A DNA stretch of 64,000 nucleotides from Betaproteobacteria bacterium LSUCC0117 (GCA_030441535.1 JAUJFZ010000001.1:152001-216000), one strand, 5' to 3'. Positions 43,815-53,545 are shown, numbered from the stretch's first letter. Made by a program: numbers and translations. Notes: generated by a model from the letters alone, not told the origin.

Positions 43815-44720
43815 ATGTCCGCTATTTCCTTCCAAGGCGTCTCTAAGACGTACCTCACCGCCAAAGGCCCATTCACCGCGCTCAATGATGTTAGTTTCGA
43901 CATCAGGCCCGGTGAATTTTTTGGCCTGCTCGGCCCCAACGGGGCTGGTAAAACCACCCTTATTAGTATTCTTGCTGGTTTGACGCGTGCCTCCGCTGGC
44001 CGTGTGACTGTCAACAGCTTCGATGTGGTGACCGACTTTGCCAATGCGCGCCGGGCGCTGGGTGTCGTCCCCCAGGAGCTGGTGTTCGACCCCTTCTTCA
44101 GTGTGCGAGAAGCGTTGCGGTTTCAAAGCGGGTACTTCGGTATCCGAAACAATGGTGACTGGATTGATGAATTATTGGCAGGTTTGGGCCTGTCCGATAA
44201 GGCATCAGCCAACATGCGCCAACTCTCGGGTGGTATGAAGCGCCGCGTACTGATGGCTTTGGCGTTGGTCCACAAACCCCCCGTTCTGGTATTGGATGAG
44301 CCGACAGCCGGTGTGGATGTGGAGTTGCGCCAGACCTTATGGCAGTTCGTCTCGAGCCTCAATAAAAACGGCACAACAGTGTTGCTGACCACCCATTACC
44401 TCGAAGAGGCCGAGGCGTTGTGCGCCCGCATTGCGATGGTTAAAAAAGGTCAGTTGGTGGCGCTTGAGAAAACCAGTGATCTGCTGTCACGCGCGTCGGC
44501 CAGTGTCTTGCGCTTTAAGTTAGATACGGCGTTGCCCGAGTCATTGCGCGCTCAAGCGCGTGTTACCGGAAGAATCGTCCAACTCCCTGCACCAAATGCA
44601 GAAACTGTCGAGACCATATTGGCTGCCATCCGTGCCTCGGGCGGCGTGGCGGAGCAGGTTGAGATCCGACCCGCCGATTTAGAGGATGTGTTTTTGTCCG
44701 TCATGGAGAACCCGTCATGA
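43815..44720 (+). CDS. ABC transporter ATP-binding protein (ABC-2 type)
   Basis: This 301-residue ATPase has Walker A in GPNGAGKTT (about 39-47), signature QLSGGMKRR, Walker B in VLVLDEPTAGVD and H-loop LLTTHYLEEAE. The C-terminal domain follows a DRA-type exporter pattern. It is paired with the permease gene that overlaps its last 4 bases. E. coli YadG/YadH are close analogues in organisation. Substrate is unknown. The close coupling to mlaB suggests co-transcription, perhaps envelope-related. Confidence 0.92.
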   Translation: MSAISFQGVSKTYLTAKGPFTALNDVSFDIRPGEFFGLLGPNGAGKTTLISILAGLTRASAGRVTVNSFDVVTDFANARRALGVVPQELVFDPFFSVREALRFQSGYFGIRNNGDWIDELLAGLGLSDKASANMRQLSGGMKRRVLMALALVHKPPVLVLDEPTAGVDVELRQTLWQFVSSLNKNGTTVLLTTHYLEEAEALCARIAMVKKGQLVALEKTSDLLSRASASVLRFKLDTALPESLRAQARVTGRIVQLPAPNAETVETILAAIRASGGVAEQVEIRPADLEDVFLSVMENPS

Positions 44721-45472
44721 AGGGCTGGGAAATGCTTTTCTACAAAGAGGTCCTCCGGTTTTGGAAGGTGGGCTTTCAGACCGTGGCGGCGCCCGTGTTA
44801 ACGGCCATGATGTACATGTTGATCTTCGGACACGTCTTGGAGGGACGGGTGGAGGTCTTCGAAGGCGTGTCCTACACGGCTTTTCTGGTCCCTGGTTTGG
44901 TCATGATGAGCATGTTGCAAAACGCTTTTTCTAACAGCTCGTCATCGCTTATTCAAAGCAAGGTGATGGGGAACCTCATTTTTATTTTGCTCACACCGTT
45001 ATCCCATTGGGCGTGGTTTTGGGCTTACGTGATGTCGTCGGTGGTCCGCGGTCTGGCCGTTGGTATGGGCGTTTTGCTGGTCACCAGTTGGTACGGTCAA
45101 CCCCATTTTGAGCATCCTTTGTGGATCTTGATGTTTGCGGTCTTAGGCTGCGGTTTGATGGGATCGATGGGGGTTGTGGCAGGATTGTGGGCAGAAAAAT
45201 TTGACCAACTTGCCGCGTTTCAAAACTTTGTCATTGTTCCCATGACATTTTTGAGTGGCGTTTTTTACTCCATCCAATCGCTGCCGCCCTTTTGGCAAAG
45301 TGCCAGTCACCTCAACCCGTTCTTCTACATGATTGACGGGTTTCGCTACGGTTTCTTTGGGCACAGCGATGTATCGCCATGGCTGAGCTTTTCGGTCGTC
45401 GCCATTGCATTCTTGCTGGTGGGCGGAATTGCCGAGCGGATGCTGCGAACTGGCTACAAAGTTCGCCACTGA
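44717..45472 (+). CDS. ABC transporter permease (ABC-2 type)
   Basis: This 251-residue inner-membrane protein has six hydrophobic segments and the ABC-2 family NPFFYMIDGFRYGFFG motif near residue 198. It forms a transporter with the preceding ATPase, whose end it overlaps by 4 bases. The protein is YadH-like; its exported substrate is unknown. The gene ends 39 bases before ibaG/bolA. Confidence 0.92.
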   Translation: MKGWEMLFYKEVLRFWKVGFQTVAAPVLTAMMYMLIFGHVLEGRVEVFEGVSYTAFLVPGLVMMSMLQNAFSNSSSSLIQSKVMGNLIFILLTPLSHWAWFWAYVMSSVVRGLAVGMGVLLVTSWYGQPHFEHPLWILMFAVLGCGLMGSMGVVAGLWAEKFDQLAAFQNFVIVPMTFLSGVFYSIQSLPPFWQSASHLNPFFYMIDGFRYGFFGHSDVSPWLSFSVVAIAFLLVGGIAERMLRTGYKVRH

Positions 45473-45511
45473 TACACGTTACTGAACCTTGTTTAAATTA
45501 CACGACCTACC

Positions 45512-45751
45512 ATGACTGACCAAGAACTCCACCAAATTATTGCCGACGGCCTACCCTGCACCCACCTAGAGGTGAGCGGTGATGGGCGCCATTGGCAGGC
45601 AATCATTGTTTCTGAAGCTTTTGAGGGCTTGCGACCGATCGCGCGCCATCAAAAGGTTTACGCTGCCTTGGGTAAACGCATGGAGACCGATGAGGTACAC
45701 GCGCTTTCGATGAAGACCCTCACGCCGACTGAGTGGGCGAGTCGCGTCTGA
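45512..45751 (+). CDS. BolA/IbaG family iron-sulfur metabolism regulator
   Basis: This 79-residue protein has the complete BolA fold: an N-terminal LEVSGDGRHWQAIIVSEAF strand region, RHQKVYAALG and DEVHALSMKT. BolA proteins bind monothiol glutaredoxins and shared [2Fe-2S] clusters; the HALSMKT region carries the ligand His. The short N-terminus is IbaG-like. The position directly before murA matches the ibaG-murA arrangement of proteobacteria. Confidence 0.93.
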   Translation: MTDQELHQIIADGLPCTHLEVSGDGRHWQAIIVSEAFEGLRPIARHQKVYAALGKRMETDEVHALSMKTLTPTEWASRV

Positions 45752-45793
45752 TCCCAGACACACCCGTTGATTGACTTTTAACCGACACCCAAC

Positions 45794-47068
45794 ATGGACC
45801 AACTCATCATTACAGGCGGCCATCCGCTGAACGGGTCGATCGAGATTGCAGGCGCTAAAAATGCGACCCTGCCCGAGCTTTGCGCGGCGTTATTGGCGGC
45901 TGAGCCGGTCACGCTGACTAACGTGCCCGCGCTGCAAGACGTGCGCACCATGTTGCGGCTGTTGGAGAACATGGGTGTCAATGTGACCCATGGCGACGAT
46001 GGCTGTGTCGTGCTGAATGCGCAGGCAGTGGCGAATTTGGAAGCACCTTACGAGCTGGTTAAAACCATGCGCGCCTCGATCTTGGTTCTGGGCCCGCTGC
46101 TGGCGCGCTTTGGCCGCGCCCGAGTTTCTCTACCTGGTGGTTGCGCCATCGGTTCACGTCCGGTTGATCAGCACATCAAAGGGCTGCAGGCGATGGGTGC
46201 CCACATTGAGGTTGCGCATGGCTACATTGAGGCCCGGCTGTCCGATGGCCTTACCCGGCTCAAGGGTGCGCGCATCACCACTGATATGGTGACGGTCACG
46301 GGCACCGAAAATTTCATGATGGCCGCTGTCTTGGCCGACGGCGAAACGGTTTTAGAAAATGCCGCACAAGAGCCAGAAATTACCGATCTGGCTGAGATGT
46401 TGATAGCCATGGGTGCGGAGATTGAAGGTCACGGCACCAGCCGAATCCGGATACACGGCGTGCCTGCCTTAACGGGCTGCCTCCATCAGGTTGTGGCAGA
46501 TCGAATTGAGGCTGGCACGTTCCTGTGTGCCGTGGGGGCAACCGGCGGCGACGTGGTGCTGCGCCATGCGCGCGGTGATCATCTGGATGCGGTCATCGAA
46601 AAGTTGCTTGAGGCCGGTGTCGAGGTGATGCGTGAGACGGACGGTTTGCGGGTGAAAAGCCCGGGCGCGAAAGCGTTGGTCGCGCAATCTTTCCGAACAA
46701 CCGAATACCCGGGTTTCCCAACCGACATGCAAGCGCAATTTATGGCCATGAATGTGGTTGCGAAAGGCACCAGCACGGTTGTTGAGACGATTTTTGAAAA
46801 CCGATTCATGCACGTCCAAGAGCTACAGCGACTGGGTGCGCACATCACGGTTGATGGCAAGACTGCCGTGATACAAGGTGGCGCCGCCCTGAGCGGTGCG
46901 CATGTGATGGCAACGGATTTGCGGGCGTCGGCCAGCCTCGTTATTGCAGGGTTGGTTTCCGATGGCGAGACCGCGGTCGAGCGCGTCTATCACCTAGACC
47001 GTGGTTACGATCGGATGGAGGTCAAGCTCCGTGGGGTTGGTGCCCGAATAGAGCGCGTGCGCGCGTGA
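45794..47068 (+). CDS. murA: UDP-N-acetylglucosamine 1-carboxyvinyltransferase
   Basis: This 424-residue cytosolic enzyme performs the first committed step of peptidoglycan synthesis. The start IEIAGAKNATLPEL contains the catalytic Lys-Asn pair (around 22-23), and the loop LPGGCAIGSRPVD carries the active cysteine that fosfomycin alkylates (about residue 118). The late DLRASASLVIAGLV motif contains the catalytic Arg and Asp. Its end overlaps hisG by 4 bases, so the his genes begin inside the murA transcript. Confidence 0.97.
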   Translation: MDQLIITGGHPLNGSIEIAGAKNATLPELCAALLAAEPVTLTNVPALQDVRTMLRLLENMGVNVTHGDDGCVVLNAQAVANLEAPYELVKTMRASILVLGPLLARFGRARVSLPGGCAIGSRPVDQHIKGLQAMGAHIEVAHGYIEARLSDGLTRLKGARITTDMVTVTGTENFMMAAVLADGETVLENAAQEPEITDLAEMLIAMGAEIEGHGTSRIRIHGVPALTGCLHQVVADRIEAGTFLCAVGATGGDVVLRHARGDHLDAVIEKLLEAGVEVMRETDGLRVKSPGAKALVAQSFRTTEYPGFPTDMQAQFMAMNVVAKGTSTVVETIFENRFMHVQELQRLGAHITVDGKTAVIQGGAALSGAHVMATDLRASASLVIAGLVSDGETAVERVYHLDRGYDRMEVKLRGVGARIERVRA

Positions 47069-47727
47069 GTGAGTTGAATGTGATTACCCTAGCTCTACCC
47101 AAAGGTCGTATTTTTGAAGAGACGCTGCCGCTCATCCGCGCGGCGTCGATCGAAGTTCTAGAAGACCCAAACACGTCACGCAAGCTGATCTTGCCCACAT
47201 CAAGGCCGGATGTTCAAGTGGTGTTGGTGCGCGCGACCGATGTGCCGACCTATGTCGCACAGGGCGGCGCTGATCTGGGGGTGGTCGGTCTGGACACTTT
47301 GATCGAGCACAGCGCAGAGTCGGGTGGTATGGACTTGTATCAGCCGGTTGATTTAAAAATCGCCAAATGCCGTTTAAGCGTCGCCGTACGCGCTGATTTT
47401 GATTATGCGGGCGTGGTGAAGCAGGGCTCACGGTTACGCGTCGCCACGAAATACACCCATGCTGCAAGGGAATTTTTCGCCGCCAAAGGGGTTCACGTCG
47501 ATTTGATTAAGCTTTATGGCAGCATGGAACTCGCGCCTCTGACGGGCCTTGCGGATGCCATTGTCGACTTGGTCTCGACGGGCAACACCTTAAAAGCCAA
47601 TCAATTGGTCGAGGTCGAGCACATCATGGACATCAGTTCGCGATTGGTTGTTAACCCTGCCAGTTTGAAAATCAAAAGGGTTGCGCTTCAGCCGATCCTG
47701 CAGGCGATCCGCGACGCGGTCGCGTGA
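47065..47727 (+). CDS. hisG: ATP phosphoribosyltransferase, short form
   Basis: This 220-residue enzyme starts histidine synthesis, joining ATP and PRPP. ALPKGRIFEETL, the GGADLGVVGLDTL segment and a DLVSTGNTLKANQL PRPP-binding loop are clear. It lacks the C-terminal regulatory domain of long HisG, so the short form requires the HisRS-like partner HisZ, which is not encoded in this window. The start is GTG overlapping the murA stop. This begins a complete hisGDCBHAFIE run. Confidence 0.95.
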   Translation: MSELNVITLALPKGRIFEETLPLIRAASIEVLEDPNTSRKLILPTSRPDVQVVLVRATDVPTYVAQGGADLGVVGLDTLIEHSAESGGMDLYQPVDLKIAKCRLSVAVRADFDYAGVVKQGSRLRVATKYTHAAREFFAAKGVHVDLIKLYGSMELAPLTGLADAIVDLVSTGNTLKANQLVEVEHIMDISSRLVVNPASLKIKRVALQPILQAIRDAVA

Positions 47728-47749
47728 ATTTATATAAGGTATCGAAACC

Positions 47750-49069
47750 ATGCCTAGCGCATTGAATATTCCGGTCTTGAAAACAACTGACGCCTCATTT
47801 GAAGCGGCGTTTCAAGCACGCCTGCATTGGTCGGGTGAGACGGATAGTGCGATTGAAGACCGTGTTGCCGAGATCATTGCGGCCGTGCGTGCGCAAGGCG
47901 ATACCGCAGTCTTGGCTTACACGAAACAATTTGATCTGCTACCCGCCGAGCAGATTACTGACCTTGAGATCACGCAAGCGGAGATGAAGGTCGCATTTGA
48001 GGGCTTACCCGCTGACCAGCAAGCGGCTCTCACACAAGCGGCGGACCGTATCCGCACCTACCATGAGGCCCAAAAAGCGGCCACAGGGCAGTCGTGGCAG
48101 TACACCGATGCAGACGGCAACCTCTTGGGACAAAAGGTCACCCCCCTGGATCGTGTTGGTATCTATGTGCCCGGCGGCAAAGCCGCTTATCCGTCGAGCT
48201 TGTTGATGAATGCCATCCCGGCCCATGTTGCTGGTGTTGGCGAAATTATCATGGTCGTTCCCACGCCGCGCGGCGAAAAGAACGCCCTGGTCCTGGCCGC
48301 TGGGTATGTAGGGGGTGTGACCAAGGCCTACACCATCGGCGGTGCGCAGGCGATCGCTGCGCTGGCGTATGGCACCGCCACCATCCCCAAGGTTGACAAG
48401 ATTACAGGCCCAGGTAACGCCTATGTGGCCAGTGCCAAACGCAGGGTCTTTGGCCAAGTCGGCATTGACATGATTGCGGGCCCCAGCGAGATTTTGGTGA
48501 TTGCGGACGGCAGTACCCCGGCTGCCTGGGTCGCAATGGACTTGTTTAGCCAAGCCGAACACGACGAGTTGGCGCAGAGCATCTTACTCACACCCGATGC
48601 CGCATACGCGCAGGCGGTGGTTAATGCGATGGACAGATTACTCCCCACTATGCCACGCGCGGGAATTATTGAGCGCTCATTGAACGACCGTGGGCTCATC
48701 GTTATCACCTCTGACATGGCACAAGCCTGCGAGCTGAGTAACCGCATTGCGCCAGAGCATTTAGAGGTATCCAGCGCCCAACCTCATGACTGGGAGCCGC
48801 ACTTGCGGCATGCCGGTGCGCTGTTTTTGGGCGCCTACACCAGCGAGTCGTTAGGTGACTATTGTGCAGGCCCAAACCATGTATTGCCGACATCGGGCAC
48901 GGCGCGTTTCAGCTCACCGCTGGGTGTCTATGACTTCCAAAAACGCAGTAGTCTGATCGAGGTCAGCGAAGCCGGTGCGCAGGTGCTTGGAAAAATTGCG
49001 CACACGCTCGCGATGGGGGAGGGTTTGCAAGCCCACGCCGAATCAGCTGCGATGCGCCTCAAGCCATGA
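47750..49069 (+). CDS. hisD: Histidinol dehydrogenase
   Basis: This 439-residue zinc enzyme oxidises L-histidinol to histidine with two NAD. Key stretches are YVPGGKAAYPSSLLMN, the substrate and zinc site LFSQAEHDELAQS, and the HVLPTSGTARFSSPLGVYDF region. The length is standard. The gene follows hisG after 22 bases and overlaps hisC by 4 bases. Confidence 0.97.
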   Translation: MPSALNIPVLKTTDASFEAAFQARLHWSGETDSAIEDRVAEIIAAVRAQGDTAVLAYTKQFDLLPAEQITDLEITQAEMKVAFEGLPADQQAALTQAADRIRTYHEAQKAATGQSWQYTDADGNLLGQKVTPLDRVGIYVPGGKAAYPSSLLMNAIPAHVAGVGEIIMVVPTPRGEKNALVLAAGYVGGVTKAYTIGGAQAIAALAYGTATIPKVDKITGPGNAYVASAKRRVFGQVGIDMIAGPSEILVIADGSTPAAWVAMDLFSQAEHDELAQSILLTPDAAYAQAVVNAMDRLLPTMPRAGIIERSLNDRGLIVITSDMAQACELSNRIAPEHLEVSSAQPHDWEPHLRHAGALFLGAYTSESLGDYCAGPNHVLPTSGTARFSSPLGVYDFQKRSSLIEVSEAGAQVLGKIAHTLAMGEGLQAHAESAAMRLKP

Positions 49070-50178
49070 GTCACGATATGTCTAGCTCCGACAGCACCTC
49101 GATGGGACCACCTCAGGACGTGTTCCGTGATGACCTTGCAGCGATGCACGCCTACGTCGTGCAAGACGCCAGCGGGCTGGTGAAGCTCGATGCGATGGAG
49201 AACCCATACCGCCTGTCGGACACGCTTCAGGCGGCATTGGGTAAGCGCCTTGGCGAAGTCGCCGTTAACCGGTATCCCGGCCCGCGTATCGATGACCTGA
49301 AGCGCGCTTTGGCTGCCTATGTGGATCTGCCCAATGGCATGCAACTCATGTTGGGTAACGGCTCCGATGAGCTGATCTCGCTGATGGCATTGGCCTGCCA
49401 GAAGCCAGGAGCCACGATTTTGGCGCCTGAGCCGGGCTTCGTCATGTACGCATTGAGTGCGCAGTGGCAGGGCTTGCAGTATGTTGGTGTGCCGTTGCAG
49501 CCTGACTTTTCGCTTGACGTTGATGCCATGTTGGCCGCGATCGCACGGCACCAACCTGCGGTGGTTTATCTGGCGAACCCCAACAACCCCACCGCCAATG
49601 CCTGGGACCCTGAAAGCATGCAACGTGTGATTGCCGCGGCGCCCGGCTTGGTTGTGGTCGATGAGGCTTATCAACCTTTCGCCGATACCACATGGTTGTT
49701 CGAGATGCGCCGTGACCCCGTAGCAAACGCCAAGGTGCTGTTGATGCGGACGTTGTCTAAATTCGGACTGGCAGGCATTCGCCTCGGCTATCTGTTGGGC
49801 CCTCAAGCGCTCATCGCTGAGATTGATAAATTGCGCCCGCCCTACAACGTCAGCGTGTTAAATGCGGAATGCGCGTTGTTTGCGCTCGAACACGCACCCC
49901 TGTTTGCGTCCCAAGCGGCTCAAATTCGGTCGGATCGGGCTTCCTTGAGCGAGGCACTTGGGGCACTACCGGGCTGCGAGGTCTTCCCCAGCCAGGCCAA
50001 TATGATCCTGATACGTGTGCCGGACGCAACAAAGACCTTCGAGCGCTTGAAGGCCAGCGGTGTTCTGGTGAAGAATGTTTCTACAATGCACCCATTGCTG
50101 CAGCGATGCCTGCGCATCACTGTGGGGACCCCGCAGGAAAACGCCAGTTTGCTAAACGCCTTGAAAGCCGCCTTATGA
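49066..50178 (+). CDS. hisC: Histidinol-phosphate aminotransferase
   Basis: This 370-residue PLP-dependent enzyme transaminates imidazole acetol phosphate. The NPNNPTANAW segment, VVDEAYQPFA and the PLP lysine in TLSKFGLAGIRLGY are conserved. The ATG overlaps the hisD stop, and the gene overlaps hisB by 4 bases. Its N-terminus is about 15 residues longer and serine-rich compared with some homologues. Confidence 0.95.
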   Translation: MSHDMSSSDSTSMGPPQDVFRDDLAAMHAYVVQDASGLVKLDAMENPYRLSDTLQAALGKRLGEVAVNRYPGPRIDDLKRALAAYVDLPNGMQLMLGNGSDELISLMALACQKPGATILAPEPGFVMYALSAQWQGLQYVGVPLQPDFSLDVDAMLAAIARHQPAVVYLANPNNPTANAWDPESMQRVIAAAPGLVVVDEAYQPFADTTWLFEMRRDPVANAKVLLMRTLSKFGLAGIRLGYLLGPQALIAEIDKLRPPYNVSVLNAECALFALEHAPLFASQAAQIRSDRASLSEALGALPGCEVFPSQANMILIRVPDATKTFERLKASGVLVKNVSTMHPLLQRCLRITVGTPQENASLLNALKAAL

Positions 50179-50786
50179 ATGCCCCGGTCAATGAGACCGC
50201 CCGAAAGGGTGACGTCACACGTGATACCGCAGAAACCCAGATTCGCGTGCAGGTCAACCTCGACGGAACAGGTGTCGCCGATCTGAGCACGGGCATTGGC
50301 TTTTTCGATCACATGCTTGATCAAATCGCGCGGCATGGTCTGATCGATCTCACCATCCAAGCCAAAGGTGATTTGCACATTGATGGTCACCATACGGTTG
50401 AAGACGTCGGAATCACGTTAGGCCAAGCGGTGGCGCAAGCGGTGGGCGATAAGCGCGGCATCATGCGCTACGGCCACGCCTACGTCCCGCTTGATGAGGC
50501 CCTTTCGCGGGTTGTCATTGATTTTTCCGGCAGGCCTGGCTTACACATGGATGTACCTTTTAGAAGCGGCATGGTGGGCGCTTTTGATACCCAACTGGCG
50601 TTTGAGTTCTTCCAAGGATTCGTTAACCATGCAGGGGTCACCCTCCACATCGATAACCTGAAGGGCGAAAATGCCCATCACCAAGCCGAGACGGTCTTCA
50701 AGGCATTTGCGCGCGCCATGCGTGCCGCCTTGACCCGCGATCCACGTGCACCCAACGCCGTGCCATCTACCAAAGGCAGTCTGTAA
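50175..50786 (+). CDS. hisB: Imidazoleglycerol-phosphate dehydratase (monofunctional)
   Basis: This 203-residue manganese enzyme dehydrates imidazoleglycerol phosphate. The two characteristic histidine motifs FFDHML and HHTVED, and later the HHQAETVFKAFARA segment, are present. Only the IGPD half of the bifunctional HisB is encoded; no histidinol-phosphatase is fused. The ATG at 50175 overlaps the hisC stop; an earlier in-frame start lies deep inside hisC. Confidence 0.96.
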   Translation: MNAPVNETARKGDVTRDTAETQIRVQVNLDGTGVADLSTGIGFFDHMLDQIARHGLIDLTIQAKGDLHIDGHHTVEDVGITLGQAVAQAVGDKRGIMRYGHAYVPLDEALSRVVIDFSGRPGLHMDVPFRSGMVGAFDTQLAFEFFQGFVNHAGVTLHIDNLKGENAHHQAETVFKAFARAMRAALTRDPRAPNAVPSTKGSL

Positions 50787-50857
50787 TACCCAACGGCCAT
50801 TGATGATCGCCCGCCGCGCCCCATCGTTGGTGCGCGGCCCTTGCATCTAAAGCACAC

Positions 50858-51529
50858 GTGTCTACCTCCGCTAACCCTTTCGTTGCTATCGTCGACTACG
50901 GCATGGGTAATCTGCGCTCTGTCTTGAATGCGGTACGCGCGGTTGCCACTGACACGTCATTGACGGTGCGAATCACCGCTGATCCTGACGAGTTGAGTCG
51001 CGCGGACCGGGTCATTTTGCCGGGGCAAGGTGCCATGGGAGACTGCGTGGGAGAGTTGAACCGCTCCGGTTTGCGCGCTGCTGTTTTAGAGGCTGCTGCA
51101 AATAAGCCGCTTTTTGGGGTTTGCGTGGGCATGCAAATGTTGCTCGATCACAGCGAAGAAAACGACACGACGGGCTTGGGCCTCATTCCGGGTCTGGTGC
51201 GAAAATTCCAACTTGCCGATACGTTACAAGCGGACGGCAGTCGTTTCAAAGTGCCACAAATGGGTTGGAATGCGGTTAGGCAGACCCAATCGGATGGTCG
51301 TGCACATCCCTTGTTTGCTGGCGTTCCCGATGGGGCTCATTTTTACTTTGTGCACAGCTACTATGCCAGCACTGCGCAAGCGGTGCATTGCGCTGGACAG
51401 GCGCATTATGGCGACTGGTTTTGTGCCGCGATTGCGCGTGACAACCTGTTTGCAACGCAATTTCACCCGGAAAAGAGCGCCGATCAGGGTTTGACACTCT
51501 ACAAAAACTTTTTAAACTGGAAGCCCTAG
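50858..51529 (+). CDS. hisH: Imidazole glycerol phosphate synthase subunit HisH
   Basis: This 223-residue class I glutamine amidotransferase supplies ammonia to HisF. The catalytic Cys lies in FGVCVGMQ, with the His-Glu pair in QFHPEKS near the C-terminus. The start is GTG at 50858. The 71 bases between hisB and hisH contain no gene; in some Burkholderiales a MarC-family gene lies here. HisA follows after a 58-base gap. Confidence 0.95.
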   Translation: MSTSANPFVAIVDYGMGNLRSVLNAVRAVATDTSLTVRITADPDELSRADRVILPGQGAMGDCVGELNRSGLRAAVLEAAANKPLFGVCVGMQMLLDHSEENDTTGLGLIPGLVRKFQLADTLQADGSRFKVPQMGWNAVRQTQSDGRAHPLFAGVPDGAHFYFVHSYYASTAQAVHCAGQAHYGDWFCAAIARDNLFATQFHPEKSADQGLTLYKNFLNWKP

Positions 51530-51587
51530 GTTGCACCAGTAGCGCCTGAGTCTTTGATTTTTTGACCCCAACCAACAGAAAAAGCAC

Positions 51588-52328
51588 ATGTTGTTGATTC
51601 CCGCTATTGATTTGAAAGATGGTCAATGTGTCCGCCTCAAGCAAGGTGACATGGATCAATCCACTGTTTTCGGTGATGACCCCGCCGCGGTCGCCCGGGG
51701 CTGGGTGGATAAAGGGGCGCGGCGTGTGCACCTGGTCGATCTGAATGGCGCCTTTGCAGGACAGCCGAAAAACGAACTGGCCATTAAGCGCATCCTCAAA
51801 GAGGTGGGTGACGAGGTGGATGTGCAGTTGGGCGGTGGTATTCGCGACCTTGACACCATCGAGCGGTATTTAGATGCGGGGTTGGCTTACGTCATCATCG
51901 GCACGGCTGCCGTAAAGAACCCTGGGTTTTTGCAAGACGCCTGCTCGGCTTTTGGCGGTCACATCATCGTGGGACTGGACGCCAAGGATGGCAAAGTGGC
52001 CACCGATGGGTGGAGCAAACTGACCGGACACGAGGTTGTTGATCTCGCGTTGAAGTACCAAGACTATGGTGTCGAGGGCATCATCTACACGGACATCGGT
52101 CGTGACGGCATGCTGTCAGGCATCAACATTGATGCCACCGTCAAGTTGGCGCAGGCCCTGACGATTCCTGTGATTGCGTCAGGCGGTTTGTCGAATATCG
52201 AGGACATTCGTGCGCTGTGTGCGGTCGAGGAAGAGGGTGTCGAGGGCGTCATTTGCGGTCGTTCGATTTACACCGGAGATCTCGATTTCGAGGCGGCGCA
52301 AGAACTTGCAGACGAACTCAATGGTTGA
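51588..52328 (+). CDS. hisA: Phosphoribosylformimino-5-aminoimidazole carboxamide ribotide isomerase
   Basis: This 246-residue TIM barrel isomerises ProFAR to PRFAR. The start LLIPAIDLKDGQCVRLKQGD carries the catalytic Asp8, and TDIGRDGMLSG carries the second Asp (about residue 130 region of the barrel end). The ATG at 51588 follows an AAAAAG-like purine run. It precedes hisF by 26 bases. Confidence 0.96.
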   Translation: MLLIPAIDLKDGQCVRLKQGDMDQSTVFGDDPAAVARGWVDKGARRVHLVDLNGAFAGQPKNELAIKRILKEVGDEVDVQLGGGIRDLDTIERYLDAGLAYVIIGTAAVKNPGFLQDACSAFGGHIIVGLDAKDGKVATDGWSKLTGHEVVDLALKYQDYGVEGIIYTDIGRDGMLSGINIDATVKLAQALTIPVIASGGLSNIEDIRALCAVEEEGVEGVICGRSIYTGDLDFEAAQELADELNG

Positions 52329-52354
52329 AACCGGCCGCATGGCGGAGCGTTGTT

Positions 52355-53149
52355 ATGCTCGCTAAACGCATCATTCCCTGCTTGGATGTGACCGGTGGTC
52401 GGGTGGTCAAAGGGGTGAACTTTGTGGCGTTGCGTGACGCGGGAGACCCCGTTGAAATTGCGGCGCGGTACAACCGACAGGGCGCTGATGAACTCACCTT
52501 TTTGGACATCACAGCGACCAGTGATAACCGCGATCTGACACTGCACATGATCGAGGCGGTTGCGTCGCAAGTCTTCATTCCCCTAACTGTTGGGGGTGGT
52601 GTGCGCACGGTTGAGGATGTCCGCCGGCTACTCAATGCGGGTGCGGATAAAACCAGTTTCAATTCAGCCGCGATTGCCAATCCAGATGTCATCAATACCG
52701 CGAGCGCTAAATACGGCTCGCAATGTATTGTCGTCGCCATTGACGCCAAGCGCCGTACAGGCGAGGACGCTCAAATTAAAGGTGAGGGGTGGGATGTCTA
52801 CAGCCACGGCGGACGTAAGAACACGGGCCTCGATGCTGTCACTTGGGCGCAAACCATGGTGAGTGCCGGTGCGGGCGAAATTTTGCTCACCAGCATGGAC
52901 AAAGACGGTACCAAGTCGGGGTTTGATCTCGCACTCACACGCGCCGTCAGTGACTCGGTGCAGGTGCCCGTCATCGCCTCAGGTGGGGTGGGTAACCTCC
53001 AGCATTTGGTCGATGGGATTGCGCAGGGTCACGCTGACGCGGTCTTGGCGGCCAGCATCTTTCACTTCGGTGAGCACACCGTGGGTGAGGCAAAGGCGTT
53101 GATGGCAAGCCAAGGTATTCCGGTCCGCCAAGATCGGCCGGTCGCATGA
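52355..53149 (+). CDS. hisF: Imidazole glycerol phosphate synthase subunit HisF
   Basis: This 264-residue TIM barrel, the cyclase half of IGP synthase, uses ammonia from HisH on PRFAR. LAKRIIPCLDV with the catalytic Asp11 region, TSMDKDGTKSGFD with the second Asp, and the two phosphate-binding glycine-rich loops (GGGVRTVEDV and ASGGVGN) are clear. The ATG at 52355 has GGAG about 8 bases upstream; an earlier in-frame start would lie inside hisA. It overlaps hisI by 4 bases. Confidence 0.96.
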   Translation: MLAKRIIPCLDVTGGRVVKGVNFVALRDAGDPVEIAARYNRQGADELTFLDITATSDNRDLTLHMIEAVASQVFIPLTVGGGVRTVEDVRRLLNAGADKTSFNSAAIANPDVINTASAKYGSQCIVVAIDAKRRTGEDAQIKGEGWDVYSHGGRKNTGLDAVTWAQTMVSAGAGEILLTSMDKDGTKSGFDLALTRAVSDSVQVPVIASGGVGNLQHLVDGIAQGHADAVLAASIFHFGEHTVGEAKALMASQGIPVRQDRPVA

Positions 53150-53535
53150 GTTGGTTAGACACCATTCGTTGGGATGCGCAGGGGCTCGTCCCCGCAATTG
53201 CCCAAGAAAAGGGCAGTGGTGATGTGCTCATGTTTGCCTGGATGAATCGCGAGGCGCTTGAGTTGACGCATCAGTTGGGACGGGCGGTTTACTTCAGCCG
53301 TTCAAGGCAGAAGCTGTGGCACAAAGGGGAGGAGTCGGGGCACGTACAGCAGGTCCACAGCATTCGCGTGGATTGCGATGCCGATGTCGTCCTATTAGAG
53401 GTGACCCAGCTCGGGCATGATCCCGGTATCGCCTGCCACACGGGTCGTCACAGTTGTTTTTACCGGTCTTTAACGGGTGGGGAATGGGTCAGTGTTGATC
53501 CCATACTTAAAGACCCTGAAGCCATTTACAAGTAG
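53146..53535 (+). CDS. hisI: Phosphoribosyl-AMP cyclohydrolase
   Basis: This 129-residue zinc- and magnesium-dependent enzyme opens the adenine ring of PR-AMP. FSRSRQKLWHKGEESGHVQQV contains the conserved active-site residues, and the cysteines in VDCDADV and GIACHTGRHSCFY form the zinc site. It is separate from hisE, as usual in betaproteobacteria. It overlaps the hisF stop and is followed by hisE after 10 bases. Confidence 0.95.
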   Translation: MSWLDTIRWDAQGLVPAIAQEKGSGDVLMFAWMNREALELTHQLGRAVYFSRSRQKLWHKGEESGHVQQVHSIRVDCDADVVLLEVTQLGHDPGIACHTGRHSCFYRSLTGGEWVSVDPILKDPEAIYK

Positions 53536-53545
53536 GTAACGAAAG

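Noticed and set aside
50787..50857. A remnant of marC between hisB and hisH
   Set aside because: The 71-base gap shows no coding similarity that I could recognise.
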